NCBI GenBank assembly: GCA_964412115.1
Contig: CAYPMM010000001.1
Span: 7,186 to 71,185 of the forward strand
DNA: 64,000 nt
Direction: 5' to 3'
Origin: HO2-45-28 sp964412115
GTDB lineage: Bacteria > Patescibacteriota > Minisyncoccia > HO2-45-28
The notes below the pieces were generated by a model. It was not told the origin of the DNA. It made no database searches and was given only the letters and a program-made list of their open reading frames with translations. Within the stretch, counting starts at the first letter, position 1, and each line of letters starts with the position of its first letter. A program made the position numbers and the translations under genes. Shown here piece after piece: positions 57,129-64,000 of this stretch.

Positions 57129-59117
57129 CTAGATGTCCAAATTCTGAACGTATTTTGCCTGCGACTGGATAAAAGCTTTTCGCGGCTCAACTACCGAACC
57201 CATCAAAGTGTCAAAAGTTTTGTTTGCCTCCTCGGCGTCTTCAACCGCCACTTTTTTCAAAGATCTTGTCTGTGGATCCATGGTTGTTTCCCAAAGCTGT
57301 TCGGGATTCATCTCGCCCAAACCTTTATATCTTTGGATGTTCGCGCCTTCAAGTCCTTTGCTTTTGAGCAATTTTTCTTTTTCCTCTTCGGAATAAACAT
57401 AGTTCACTTCCCGACCCTTTTGAATTCTATACAAAGGCGGCTGGGCTATGTAAAGAAAGCCCTGTTCAATTGCCGGTTTAAAATAGCGGTAAAAAAGAGT
57501 CAGGAGCAGAGTTCTGATGTGCGCGCCGTCAACGTCGGCGTCGGTCATTAAAATTATTTTATGATAGCGAAGGCGGCTGATGTCCAAATCTTCCGCGACT
57601 CCCGCCCCAAGCGCGATTACAAGCGACTTTACTTCGTTATTGGAAAGCATCTTATCAAGGCGCGCGCGTTCCACGTTTAAAATTTTTCCTCTCAAAGGCA
57701 GAATGGCCTGCGTTCTGCGGTCGCGGGCCGATTTCGCCGACCCTCCGGCCGAATCTCCTTCCACCAAAAAAAGCTCGGCCTCTTCGGCGTCTTTAGTCTG
57801 GCAGTCGGCAAGTTTTCCGGGGAGAGTTAAGCCGTCCAAAGCTCCTTTTCGCAAAATGGTGTCTTTGGCCGCCTTAGCCGCGCGCCTCGCGCGCATAGCC
57901 AGAAGCACTTTTTCAATAATACCCCTGGCGTCAGCCGGATGTTCTTCCAAAAAATCGGCGAAAGCCGTTCCGAAAACGGTTTCAACAGCGCCTCTGGCTT
58001 CGGGGTTGCCGAGTTTGGCCTTGGTCTGTCCTTCAAACTGAAGCTGGGCGTTTCCGATTTTAACCGATATGACGGCGCTAAGCCCGTCGCGAACGTCATC
58101 TCCGGTAAGATTTTCGTCATCGGCCTTCAAAAAGCTGTTCTTGCGCGCGTAGTCATTTAGCGTTCGGGTGAGCGCGGTCCTGAATCCGGTGAGATGCATT
58201 CCGCCTTCGGGCGTGTTTATATTGTTGGCAAAACTTGATTCGCGCGATTGAAAATCATCCACATACTGCAAAGCGACTTCAACCAAAATGCCGTCGGATT
58301 CCTTGGAAACGTAAAAAATGTTTTCGTTTTTGCTGGTAAATCCGCGATTCATGTGCAAAACGTACGAGCGAATTCCGCCTTCAAAATAAAAGGAGTGCGA
58401 CTTGTGATTTTGTTCTTCCTTTTCACGCTTGTCTTCAACCGTAATTTTTAGTCCCGGAGTCAGATATGTCTGCTCGCGCATGCGATTGAGTATTCGCGTC
58501 CAGTCAAATTTTATCTCCTTGAAAATTTCCGGATCCGGGTCAAAAGTAACCGCCGTGCCCGAGCCTCCGCACTTGCCTGCTTTTTTGACCGCCGATTTTG
58601 CCTTACCGCGGACATATTCCTGAACCCAAAGATTTCCTTCCCGGCAAACTTTGGCTTCAAGCCATTTGGAAAGAGCGTTGACCACCGAAACGCCGACACC
58701 GTGAAGCCCTCCGGCGACTTTATAGGAATCCCCGCCGAATTTTCCTCCGGCGTGCAGTGTGGTCATTACGGTCTCAAGCGCCGATTTTTTTGTCTGGGCG
58801 TGGCGCTCTACCGGAATTCCGCGCCCGTCATCAACAACCCTTACATTGTTATCGGGCAAACGAGTGACCGCAATATTTTTCGCGTATCCGCCCCTGGCTT
58901 CGTCCACGGAATTATCCACCACCTCCCAAATCAAATGATGCAGGCCGTCAACACCCGTGGAGCCGATGTACATTCCCGGGCGCTTTCGAACCGGATCCAA
59001 TCCTTCCAAAACATAAATATCTTTGGCGGTGTAGCCGCTTTGAGCTTCTTTAGAAGAGGCCGATTTATTCCCCCCACCCCTTTTTTTGGGGGCAATTTTC
59101 GTTCGTTTTTTGGTCAT
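57129..59117 (-). CDS. gyrB: DNA gyrase subunit B
   Basis: A 662-aa type IIA topoisomerase subunit that hydrolyses ATP to drive supercoiling. GHKL ATPase motifs: RKRPGMYIGSTG, EVVDNSVDEA, DDGRGIPVE and the lid GGLHGVGVSVVNAL. The Toprim domain has LVEGDSAGGSAKSARDR and the Mg-binding DADVDGAHIRTLLLTLF. The length fits the shorter, Gram-positive type GyrB. A Lys-rich N-terminal extension (TKKRTKIAPKKRGGG) is present. ParE is the alternative, but PLRGKILNVERARLDKM and GyrB-like ends fit GyrB. No gyrA is nearby. Confidence 0.92.
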   Translation of the reverse strand: MTKKRTKIAPKKRGGGNKSASSKEAQSGYTAKDIYVLEGLDPVRKRPGMYIGSTGVDGLHHLIWEVVDNSVDEARGGYAKNIAVTRLPDNNVRVVDDGRGIPVERHAQTKKSALETVMTTLHAGGKFGGDSYKVAGGLHGVGVSVVNALSKWLEAKVCREGNLWVQEYVRGKAKSAVKKAGKCGGSGTAVTFDPDPEIFKEIKFDWTRILNRMREQTYLTPGLKITVEDKREKEEQNHKSHSFYFEGGIRSYVLHMNRGFTSKNENIFYVSKESDGILVEVALQYVDDFQSRESSFANNINTPEGGMHLTGFRTALTRTLNDYARKNSFLKADDENLTGDDVRDGLSAVISVKIGNAQLQFEGQTKAKLGNPEARGAVETVFGTAFADFLEEHPADARGIIEKVLLAMRARRAAKAAKDTILRKGALDGLTLPGKLADCQTKDAEEAELFLVEGDSAGGSAKSARDRRTQAILPLRGKILNVERARLDKMLSNNEVKSLVIALGAGVAEDLDISRLRYHKIILMTDADVDGAHIRTLLLTLFYRYFKPAIEQGFLYIAQPPLYRIQKGREVNYVYSEEEKEKLLKSKGLEGANIQRYKGLGEMNPEQLWETTMDPQTRSLKKVAVEDAEEANKTFDTLMGSVVEPRKAFIQSQAKYVQNLDI

Positions 59118-59141
59118 AATTTAATCCAAATTTATACCCTT

Positions 59142-59150
59142 ATTTTAGCA
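59142..59150 (-). promoter_or_regulatory. Extended -10 promoter (TGCTAAAAT) of gyrB
   Basis: TAAAAT at 59142-59147 with TGC at 59148-59150 on the minus strand, ~25 nt upstream of the gyrB ATG (59117). No clear -35 or Shine-Dalgarno is visible. Confidence 0.55.
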
Positions 59151-59176
59151 TATTTACGGCTCAAAAACAAACAAAA

Positions 59177-59216
59177 TTCAAACGGCTAAACGGAGTTTGC
59201 CGTTTAGCCGTTTGAA
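59177..59216 (-). terminator. Strong 17-bp terminator downstream of pheS
   Basis: TTCAAACGGCTAAACGG (59177-59193) pairs perfectly with 59200-59216 across AGTTTG, followed on the minus strand by TTTTGTTTGTTTTTG. It starts 4 nt past the pheS stop codon and insulates gyrB. Confidence 0.92.
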
Positions 59217-59219
59217 GTG

Positions 59220-60389
59220 CTATCTCACCTCCGCCTTGAATTGCTCCGCCGTCTGACGATAGATTTCGTCTTGGATTTTGTCCACTTCTTCGGAAACTAA
59301 GGTGCGGTCGTTTGAGCGGTAAATTATACGATAGGTGTAGCTTGTTCTGTCTTCGCCGAATTTTTCGGCGTCTTCGTATTTATCAATCAACTTCACTTCC
59401 TCAACCAAATCCCCGCCCAAATCGCGTATCAAATCAAAATAATTATTCGGCACAAAGTCCCGCGAAACGACAAAAGAAATGTCGCGGGTAATTGCGGGAT
59501 ACTTTGAGACAGACATAAATTTTTGTCCGAGCTTCAGTTGTTTTTTCACTCTTTCGTCTTCGGACCACAAAAGCCGTATGTCGGGCAAATCCATACTAAT
59601 GATTGCCAAACGCTCCAAGCCAAACCCAAACGCCCAGCCGTTGTATTCTTCGGGGTCTACGCCCAGATTTTTTAAAACAACTTCTCTGACAACCCCCGCG
59701 CCTAAAACCTCAACCCACTTTACCCCGACCGGAGCGTCGGGGCCTCCGCTTCTTTCAATTTCCATCTCAAGAGACGGGTCGGTATAAGGAAATTCGTCCT
59801 TGTTGAAGCGGTATTTAACTTCGTTTCCGAAAATGGTTTTGGCGATTTCGGTCAAAACGTCTTTCAGGTCGTCAATCGTGATTATTTTTTCTCTTTTGGG
59901 TGTTAAATACCACCCGTCCATCTGATGAAAGATATTCATGTGGTTTCGATCAATTTCGTCTTTTCTGTAAACTTTTCCGTATGATACCGCGCCAATTGAC
60001 TTCTTGTTTTTTATTTTTTCTTTTATCTCGGGCTGGTTCAACCAGTAATACCACATTATTGTGGTGTGCGTTCTCAAGATGTGGCCGTTATCCGCGAAGT
60101 ATGTATCGGTCGGCTTTCGCGCAGGATGTTCGGCGGGAAAATTAAACAAGTCAAAACTTATGTCCGCCGGCAAAATGTCGGGGGATTTTACGTCGTCAAA
60201 ATCGGAAAACCTGTCGATTTTTTTAATGCGTTCTTTAAGCTCAAAAAGCGGGCTTGATGATTCTCTCGACAAGTCGGGCATATGTAAAAAGCGAAGCAGG
60301 CGTTTTGACTCAAAATCATCCCTTTTTTCAAGAGACTTTATAATTTCCGATTCTTCTTCCGACTTAATTTCAATATGTTTTCCGGCCAT
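59220..60389 (-). CDS. pheS: Phenylalanyl-tRNA synthetase, single-chain type with C-terminal FDX-ACB domain
   Basis: A 389-aa class II synthetase that charges tRNA-Phe. Catalytic motifs: LRTHTTIMWYYWL (motif 2 start), GKVYRKDEIDRNHMNIFHQ and motif 3 GFGLERLAI (254-262), with phenylalanine-pocket residues. Unlike bacterial PheS, residues ~296-389 form an FDX-ACB anticodon-binding domain (KYPAITRDISFVV, TYRIIYRSNDRTL), normally at the end of PheT. This PheS-FDX-ACB layout is that of mitochondrial, monomeric PheRS. The usual coiled-coil N-terminus of PheS is absent. No pheT is in the window. Confidence 0.88.
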   Translation of the reverse strand: MAGKHIEIKSEEESEIIKSLEKRDDFESKRLLRFLHMPDLSRESSSPLFELKERIKKIDRFSDFDDVKSPDILPADISFDLFNFPAEHPARKPTDTYFADNGHILRTHTTIMWYYWLNQPEIKEKIKNKKSIGAVSYGKVYRKDEIDRNHMNIFHQMDGWYLTPKREKIITIDDLKDVLTEIAKTIFGNEVKYRFNKDEFPYTDPSLEMEIERSGGPDAPVGVKWVEVLGAGVVREVVLKNLGVDPEEYNGWAFGFGLERLAIISMDLPDIRLLWSEDERVKKQLKLGQKFMSVSKYPAITRDISFVVSRDFVPNNYFDLIRDLGGDLVEEVKLIDKYEDAEKFGEDRTSYTYRIIYRSNDRTLVSEEVDKIQDEIYRQTAEQFKAEVR

Positions 60390-60398
60390 GATGTGAAA

Positions 60399-60407
60399 AT
60401 TATAGCA
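60399..60407 (-). promoter_or_regulatory. Extended -10 promoter (TGCTATAAT) of pheS
   Basis: TATAAT at 60399-60404, TGC at 60405-60407, minus strand. The start point would be ~60392, 3 nt before ATG 60389, so the pheS message may be leaderless. Confidence 0.65.
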
Positions 60408-60433
60408 AAGTTTGGACTAAATTAAAATAAAAA

Positions 60434-60455
60434 GACTCCGATGGCCATCGGAGTC
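60434..60455 (-). terminator. Terminator overlapping the pyrH stop codon
   Basis: An 11-bp perfect palindrome, GACTCCGATGG with CCATCGGAGTC (60434-60455), no loop beyond the turn, followed on the minus strand by TTTTTATTTT. The pyrH stop TGA (60454-60456) is partly inside the stem. Confidence 0.9.
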
Positions 60456-61185
60456 AAAATACTATGCGCGAGCCTATCGGTTCGCCGAGAAGAAGGCGGC
60501 GCAAATTGCCTTCGGTGAAGATATTTATGACCTGAATCGGAATTTTATATTTCTTGTTGCGAATCAGCGCCGTTTCTTCAAATATACCCAGAAGCGAGGG
60601 ATTTACGGCCATGTCTTCAACGCGAACCTCGGGCAAAAATTCGGCATCCGGGTTTTCTTTCGGGTCGGAGCTGAATATTCCGTCGACTTTAGTGCCCTTG
60701 ATAATGGCTTGGGCGTTGATATCAACCGCGCGCGATACCGCCGTGTTATCGGTTGTATATCCCGGCTCACCTATCCCTCCCGCCATGATTATAATACGGC
60801 CCTTGTCAAGATGTTTACGCGCCCTTTTTTGGATATAGGGCTCGGCAACTTTTTTGATTTCAAGCGCTGTCATCAGCCGAGTTTCCATTCCGCAGTTTAC
60901 CAAAACATCGTGCAGTAAAAGGCCGTTGATTACGGTCGCGAGCATGCCCATATAATCGGCGCTGGCCGGCTCAAGAAATTTTGAACCGACAAAATTGCGT
61001 CCGCGGACAATGTTTCCGCCGCCAAAAACCACCGCCACCTCAACCCCCAAGTCATGAATGCTTTTTATTTCGTGGGCCGCTACCACCGCCGCTTCCTCGT
61101 TCAGATTGTCGCCGTTTTTACGAAAAATCTCGCCGGTCAGTTTGAGAATTATTCTTTTATAAACTGGCGGATTTGCGATAGCCAT
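60454..61185 (-). CDS. pyrH: Uridylate kinase (UMP kinase)
   Basis: A 243-aa amino-acid-kinase-family UMP kinase. It begins IILKLTGEIFRKNGDN. Typical motifs include VAVVFGGGNIVRGR, an ADYMGMLATVINGLLL helix and GGIGEPGYTTDNTAVSRA, all in the usual PyrH spacing. It makes UDP for RNA and nucleotide-sugar synthesis. AAGGAGG lies 6 nt before the ATG. It is followed by pheS on the same strand but separated by its own terminator. Confidence 0.94.
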   Translation of the reverse strand: MAIANPPVYKRIILKLTGEIFRKNGDNLNEEAAVVAAHEIKSIHDLGVEVAVVFGGGNIVRGRNFVGSKFLEPASADYMGMLATVINGLLLHDVLVNCGMETRLMTALEIKKVAEPYIQKRARKHLDKGRIIIMAGGIGEPGYTTDNTAVSRAVDINAQAIIKGTKVDGIFSSDPKENPDAEFLPEVRVEDMAVNPSLLGIFEETALIRNKKYKIPIQVINIFTEGNLRRLLLGEPIGSRIVF

Positions 61186-61220
61186 TCCTCCTTGTGTTTA
61201 AAATTACAAAAACCTTAAGT

Positions 61221-61229
61221 TTTATAGCA
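61221..61229 (-). promoter_or_regulatory. Extended -10 promoter (TGCTATAAA) of pyrH
   Basis: TATAAA at 61221-61226 with TGC at 61227-61229 on the minus strand, 36 nt upstream of the pyrH ATG; the AGGAGG ribosome site lies between. Confidence 0.6.
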
Positions 61230-61265
61230 TGCCGTCTGCCCCGCCGTCAACTTTTACGCAAACAA

Positions 61266-61292
61266 AAAGTCCGCGGATTTTCCACGGACTTT
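61266..61292 (-). terminator. Terminator downstream of the 61306 gene
   Basis: AAAGTCCGCGG (61266-61276) with CCACGGACTTT (61282-61292), one base that is a mismatch on plus but G-U on the minus-strand RNA, then TTTGTTTGCG. It lies 14 nt past the stop of the gene at 61306. Confidence 0.85.
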
Positions 61293-61305
61293 GAAGTTTT
61301 AACTA

Positions 61306-61776
61306 TTATTTGTACTGCATACGCTGCCCTAAATCATTAAAATATTTTTTCAAAGAAGCTATCGGAAAATAATCTTGGCCATAGGCTCTTTTTAGTATTT
61401 TGCGTTTCTCCCAATAGTCCCAGTAATTCGGTTTCTCACTTTCCTCCGCCACAAACTTCACCACTAAAAACGGAATTAGCGTTGCGACACAAAGAGTTAT
61501 CTGAACTCTGGCGCGCCACTTTGCTTTGCCACAAATAAATTCGTCAATTTCAAAAATAAAGCGCTCGTCTTTTTCTAAAAGATGCTCAACTTGTTTGGGC
61601 GATAATCCGAGTTCCGAAATTTTAAAACAAAGGTTTATAAACGAACCGCAGAATGTTTCTTCTATTCCGTCCAGATATTCTTTCTCTTTTGCGGATTTGT
61701 TGTTGACTTTAAGAGCTTGTAATTCTTTTGCCAGAAGGTCTTTCAGCGCGGGACTGACTAGAGACTCCGTACCCAT
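61306..61776 (-). CDS. Hypothetical membrane protein, paralogue of the one at 54901
   Basis: A 156-aa protein (ATG 61776 preceded by a GGGAG; an upstream frame to 61821 is less likely). It has SPALKDLLAKELQALKV, FINLCFKISELGLS, LLEKDERFIFE, one hydrophobic helix (~100-120, ITLCVATLIPFLVVKF) and RKILKRAYGQDYFPIASL at the end. Each block matches the 54901 protein in order. The function is unknown. Both are followed by their own strong terminators, so they are stand-alone units. Confidence 0.78.
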   Translation of the reverse strand: MGTESLVSPALKDLLAKELQALKVNNKSAKEKEYLDGIEETFCGSFINLCFKISELGLSPKQVEHLLEKDERFIFEIDEFICGKAKWRARVQITLCVATLIPFLVVKFVAEESEKPNYWDYWEKRKILKRAYGQDYFPIASLKKYFNDLGQRMQYK

Positions 61777-61847
61777 TTTCTTTTCTCCCGAGGTTATTTC
61801 AATCCAAGCGCAACATAACACAGGACTAAAAATAAGTCAAACAAAAA

Positions 61848-61872
61848 GGCCGCGCGATAAATATCGCGGGCC
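61848..61872 (-). terminator. Terminator after the 61902 gene
   Basis: GGCC-GCGCGATA ... TATCGCG-GGCC stem (61848-61872) with an ATA-rich loop, followed on the minus strand by TTTTTGTTTGAC. It lies 29 nt downstream of the gene that ends at 61902. Confidence 0.88.
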
Positions 61873-61901
61873 ATAAATTGTTTTTATTTTAACAATTCAT
61901 T

Positions 61902-62945
61902 TTACGCAAGCTCAAAGGAGGGTTTCGCGGTATTTTCTTTTACCGCTCCAACTTCAACAACTTCGGCTTCAACCACCTCGCCTCCATCGCCAAGCGATTT
62001 TGGTTCGTCTTGAGCCGGGAAACCAAGCGACACAAGCTCCTGCCTCAACACACTCAACTTATCCTCCAGAAGCAGCATCATTTCGGGAGAAGCAATTGCA
62101 TGCTCCTGACCAAGCTTAACCGCCTGAACTGACGCGTTAAGCGCCTTAACCGACTTATCCAGGGTTTCTACAAGCACGTCTCTGGAGAAAAATACTGCGC
62201 CACCCATACTAAGATAGGCCTTTGACGCGTCGCTGATCGGCTTTAGCACCGAAGCCCAATGCGTATACTCATAGTACTGTTGAACTATAAAATTCCAGTT
62301 ATCCAAGCCGATAGCAAGAGTTCCGCCCAAAGCTTCCATAAACTTTTCTCCAACTTTTAAACGCCTCTGCAAACGTCCGAGAATGTCCTTTTTTCTGGCC
62401 TCCACGACTTCTGCCGGCAATATTTTATGCTCTATGTTTAAAAGCTCCAGAACCTCCGGGAATACCTTAATGCCCGACTTTTCGGCCAGATATCGCTGAA
62501 GTTTTTGCGCGTCCCAATTTTCTTTTACGGCAATTTCAAGGTCAGCTTCAAGTTCTCCAAGCTCTTTACGTTCCTGTTTGGCCGTTTGAGCAACTGTTTT
62601 TATGGATTCCTGAGTGGTATTAATGCCTTCTCGCATTATATACTCGCCCTTTTGAATCGGATCGTCTTCTTCGGCAACAAACTTGGCCAGAGATTTGGGA
62701 AGAAAATCGTGAACGCCCGGCCAAAATCTGGTCAGGGCTCCAAAAAATCCGCTACCCTCCTCGTCCTCAAGGCCCAGGAGTCTGGGTAAATAATCTTTCA
62801 GCTCCTCCACGTTCTGACGAGCCTCTTCCATTTTTTTAATAGCACTATTAATCTCGCTGCTGCGATTCAAAAGGACCAGTGCCTGACCATTTGTTTGCGG
62901 CTCTGTAGGACCTTCTTCGGCAAGCGCCTTAAAACTCGGAGGCAT
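61902..62945 (-). CDS. Hypothetical protein, mainly helical
   Basis: A ~347-aa protein I do not recognise (start MPPSFKALAEEG; an ATG 6 nt upstream overlaps the preceding gene's stop, but GGAGGAG sits best 7 nt from 62945). Long charged helices dominate (IKKMEEARQNVEELKDYL, KTVAQTAKQERKELGELEAD, RKKDILGRLQRRLKVGEKF), suggesting coiled coils. Two short amphipathic/hydrophobic segments occur near 65-100 and 215-245. The C-terminus is acidic and Val-rich (VVEAEVVEVGAV). It follows two small genes on the same transcript: a membrane protein and a small acidic/helical protein. Confidence 0.75.
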   Translation of the reverse strand: MPPSFKALAEEGPTEPQTNGQALVLLNRSSEINSAIKKMEEARQNVEELKDYLPRLLGLEDEEGSGFFGALTRFWPGVHDFLPKSLAKFVAEEDDPIQKGEYIMREGINTTQESIKTVAQTAKQERKELGELEADLEIAVKENWDAQKLQRYLAEKSGIKVFPEVLELLNIEHKILPAEVVEARKKDILGRLQRRLKVGEKFMEALGGTLAIGLDNWNFIVQQYYEYTHWASVLKPISDASKAYLSMGGAVFFSRDVLVETLDKSVKALNASVQAVKLGQEHAIASPEMMLLLEDKLSVLRQELVSLGFPAQDEPKSLGDGGEVVEAEVVEVGAVKENTAKPSFELA

Positions 62946-62947
62946 TT

Positions 62948-63187
62948 TCATCTCCTCCACTGTGGTTTACGCGAAACGGAATCCCAAATTTTTTTCCCGC
63001 CGTAGGCGATTCCGCCCACAACCGCAACCGGAAGCGCCACGCTCCAAGCCACGCTTAGAATCGTCCCGCCAACGAAAGCGGTGATCTGCCAAACGGTATA
63101 AACTCCGCCGAGAACCGCAAGTCCGCCGAAAACCTTTTTGGCAGCCGTATACTGCTGTTTCCTGCGCCTCCACTGCCCGATACCCAT
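62948..63187 (-). CDS. Hypothetical two-helix membrane protein
   Basis: A 79-aa protein with two hydrophobic segments (~20-42, VFGGLAVLGGVYTVWQITAF; ~44-62, TILSVAWSVALPVAVVGG) flanked by basic residues at the start (MGIGQWRRRKQQY) and end (WDSVSRKPQWRR). ATG at 63187 shares one base with the upstream stop (TGATG) and follows AAGGAGGTG. Function unknown; a small membrane adaptor for the coiled-coil protein that overlaps its end by 3-4 nt is plausible. Confidence 0.78.
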   Translation of the reverse strand: MGIGQWRRRKQQYTAAKKVFGGLAVLGGVYTVWQITAFVGGTILSVAWSVALPVAVVGGIAYGGKKIWDSVSRKPQWRR

Positions 63188-63621
63188 CACGCCCACCACC
63201 TCCTTGAGTTTGGTTGTTTGCTATTCAAAATGTCGCCAATGCGGTCCTGTACCGCTTGGTCGGCTTCTTCCGGCGAAAATCCTGCTTCTTCAACTAAAAA
63301 TTTCTTGTATCCTCTGACCGCCGAAGAAAGTTCCACGAACTTTGACTGGCCTTTCGGGCTTTCTTCGGCCTTTTTGCGGGCAAAATATTGCTCCGCGGCG
63401 GATTTCGCCGCGCCAAACGTTTCCGTAGCCGAATCCGCGGCCGCTTTCATAACGACGGACGCCGATTCCGCGCCTTTTTTGAAAGCCGGCGCGACCGTAC
63501 CGCGCATAAAAGATGCAGCGCTACCGACCATATCCCGCAAACTGGTTTTTGCGTCAGCTCCGCCGTTTTTTCCCGCCTCATCCTGCCCGCTTTCGCCTTC
63601 TTTTTCCTCGTTTTCGGTCAC
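63187..63621 (-). CDS. Hypothetical acidic/helical protein
   Basis: A 144-aa soluble protein (GTG start at 63621, TENEEKEGESGQDEAG). The N-terminus is acidic and disordered; from ~28 on it is Ala/Ser-rich and helical (LRDMVGSAASFMRGTVAPAF, VMKAAADSATETFGAAKSAA), which resembles phasin/apolipoprotein-like or LEA-like amphipathic repeats. It ends SRRWWA. It is first in the three-gene unit that continues to 61902, with a TTGACA/TACTAA promoter 45-75 nt upstream. Function unknown. Confidence 0.75.
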   Translation of the reverse strand: MTENEEKEGESGQDEAGKNGGADAKTSLRDMVGSAASFMRGTVAPAFKKGAESASVVMKAAADSATETFGAAKSAAEQYFARKKAEESPKGQSKFVELSSAVRGYKKFLVEEAGFSPEEADQAVQDRIGDILNSKQPNSRRWWA

Positions 63622-63666
63622 TTCCTGTTCCTCCCTATTGAATTGTAAAGGGTACTGCCTATGACA

Positions 63667-63695
63667 TTAGTAGCATAAGCTATATTTTTTGTCAA
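63667..63695 (-). promoter_or_regulatory. Promoter for the three-gene unit ending at 61902
   Basis: -35 TTGACA (63690-63695), 17-bp spacer, -10 TACTAA (63667-63672), minus strand. Transcription should start near 63660, ~40 nt before the GTG at 63621. Confidence 0.75.
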
Positions 63696-63781
63696 GCCCA
63701 AAAATGGCACATTAGTCTGAAGAGCAATACTTTAAACAAGAACACGCATAATCCCGCCTCACTTAAATGCTCCAAAACCTT

Positions 63782-63995
63782 GAAAATTGGAATTTTTGCT
63801 TCAGAAAAATAACGCGGTACCCCGTTTGCCCCAGCCCTTTTGCGAAAATCCCCAAACTGCGAAAACAGGGTTTCAAACTAAGTTTTAGTTTAACCAAAAC
63901 TTAGTTGGGGGGGGTTTTCGCAGTTTGAAACCAGTTTTCGCAAAAGGGCTGGGTTTTCCGACCGCTATTTTTCCTCGCAAAAAATCTCAATTTTC
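63782..63995 (-). repeat. Giant nested palindrome element, copy 2 (inverted relative to copy 1)
   Basis: The gene-free right edge (63696-64000) holds a second nested palindrome. Outside in: 63782-63789/63988-63995 (8 bp); 63792-63799/63977-63985 (one bulge); 63804-63811/63966-63973 (8 bp); 63814-63818/63961-63965; 63830-63848/63935-63953 (19 bp, perfect); 63853-63866/63914-63927 (14 bp); 63876-63886/63896-63906 (11 bp) around a 9-nt loop. The core 63853-63927, read on the minus strand, matches copy 1 at roughly nine of ten positions. Arms may continue past the window end. Confidence 0.88.
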
Positions 63996-64000
63996 TACGG

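Noticed and set aside
1..64000. tRNA, rRNA, transposase genes or IS elements
   Set aside because: I scanned intergenic regions and recognised no cloverleaf, rRNA segment or transposase motif.

Overview
ORGANISM. The window looks like a Candidate Phyla Radiation (Patescibacteria) chromosome, most likely Parcubacteria. Reasons: three copies of a four-zinc-ribbon Cys-rich protein family that I know only from these genomes; paired TraG/VirD4-like ATPases beside a membrane partner of the DUF8128 type; a PaaX/Cas2-like regulator without CRISPR; a very large surface-glycan locus; and many 1-8 nt gene overlaps with UGA used as a normal stop (so not the UGA-recoding Gracilibacteria/Absconditabacteria). 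No rRNA, tRNA, transposase or CRISPR array was found. Assignment below the superphylum is not supported by what I can see.

LAYOUT. 1-34 kb is a surface glycan factory, mostly on the minus strand: the GDP-heptose-type pathway (transaldolase start, gmhB, gmhA, hddA and a nucleotidyltransferase), a DegT aminotransferase, sugar epimerase and UDP-sugar dehydrogenase, a Wzx-like flippase, asparagine synthase, two GT2 and seven GT4 glycosyltransferases (one fused to a GtrA-like membrane domain), four GT-C-like polytopic proteins and a PKD/lamin-tail surface protein. One zinc-ribbon protein and a CYTH enzyme are embedded in it.

34-46 kb is a secretion/DNA-transfer-like block: two TraG-like ATPases, a PaaX/Cas2-like regulator between two matching hairpins, a small membrane HEPN-like protein, two more zinc-ribbon paralogues around a RelE/ParE-type toxin-antitoxin pair, a DUF8128-like protein and a sigma-region-4/HARE-HTH regulator. 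A promoter-driven, highly structured RNA with a predicted 7-bp kissing loop lies at 36.4-36.6 kb.

46-64 kb is mostly housekeeping: an orphan 75-aa gene with a perfect promoter, a membrane ProDH-like protein, secD-secF, a nucleotide cluster (two Nudix/deoxyribosyltransferase-type genes, a kinase-like/deoxyribosyltransferase fusion, a DUF6899-like protein, folA, thyA, tmk), secE-nusG-rplK, gyrB, a single-chain PheRS-like pheS, pyrH and several small membrane or coiled-coil unknowns.

MOST UNUSUAL. Two giant nested palindromes (56876-57115 and 63782-63995) are in opposite orientation. They share a nearly identical ~75-nt core, while their outer arms differ in sequence yet still pair. This points to selection on structure. 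With the 36.4-kb RNA they are the best candidates here for an undescribed system.
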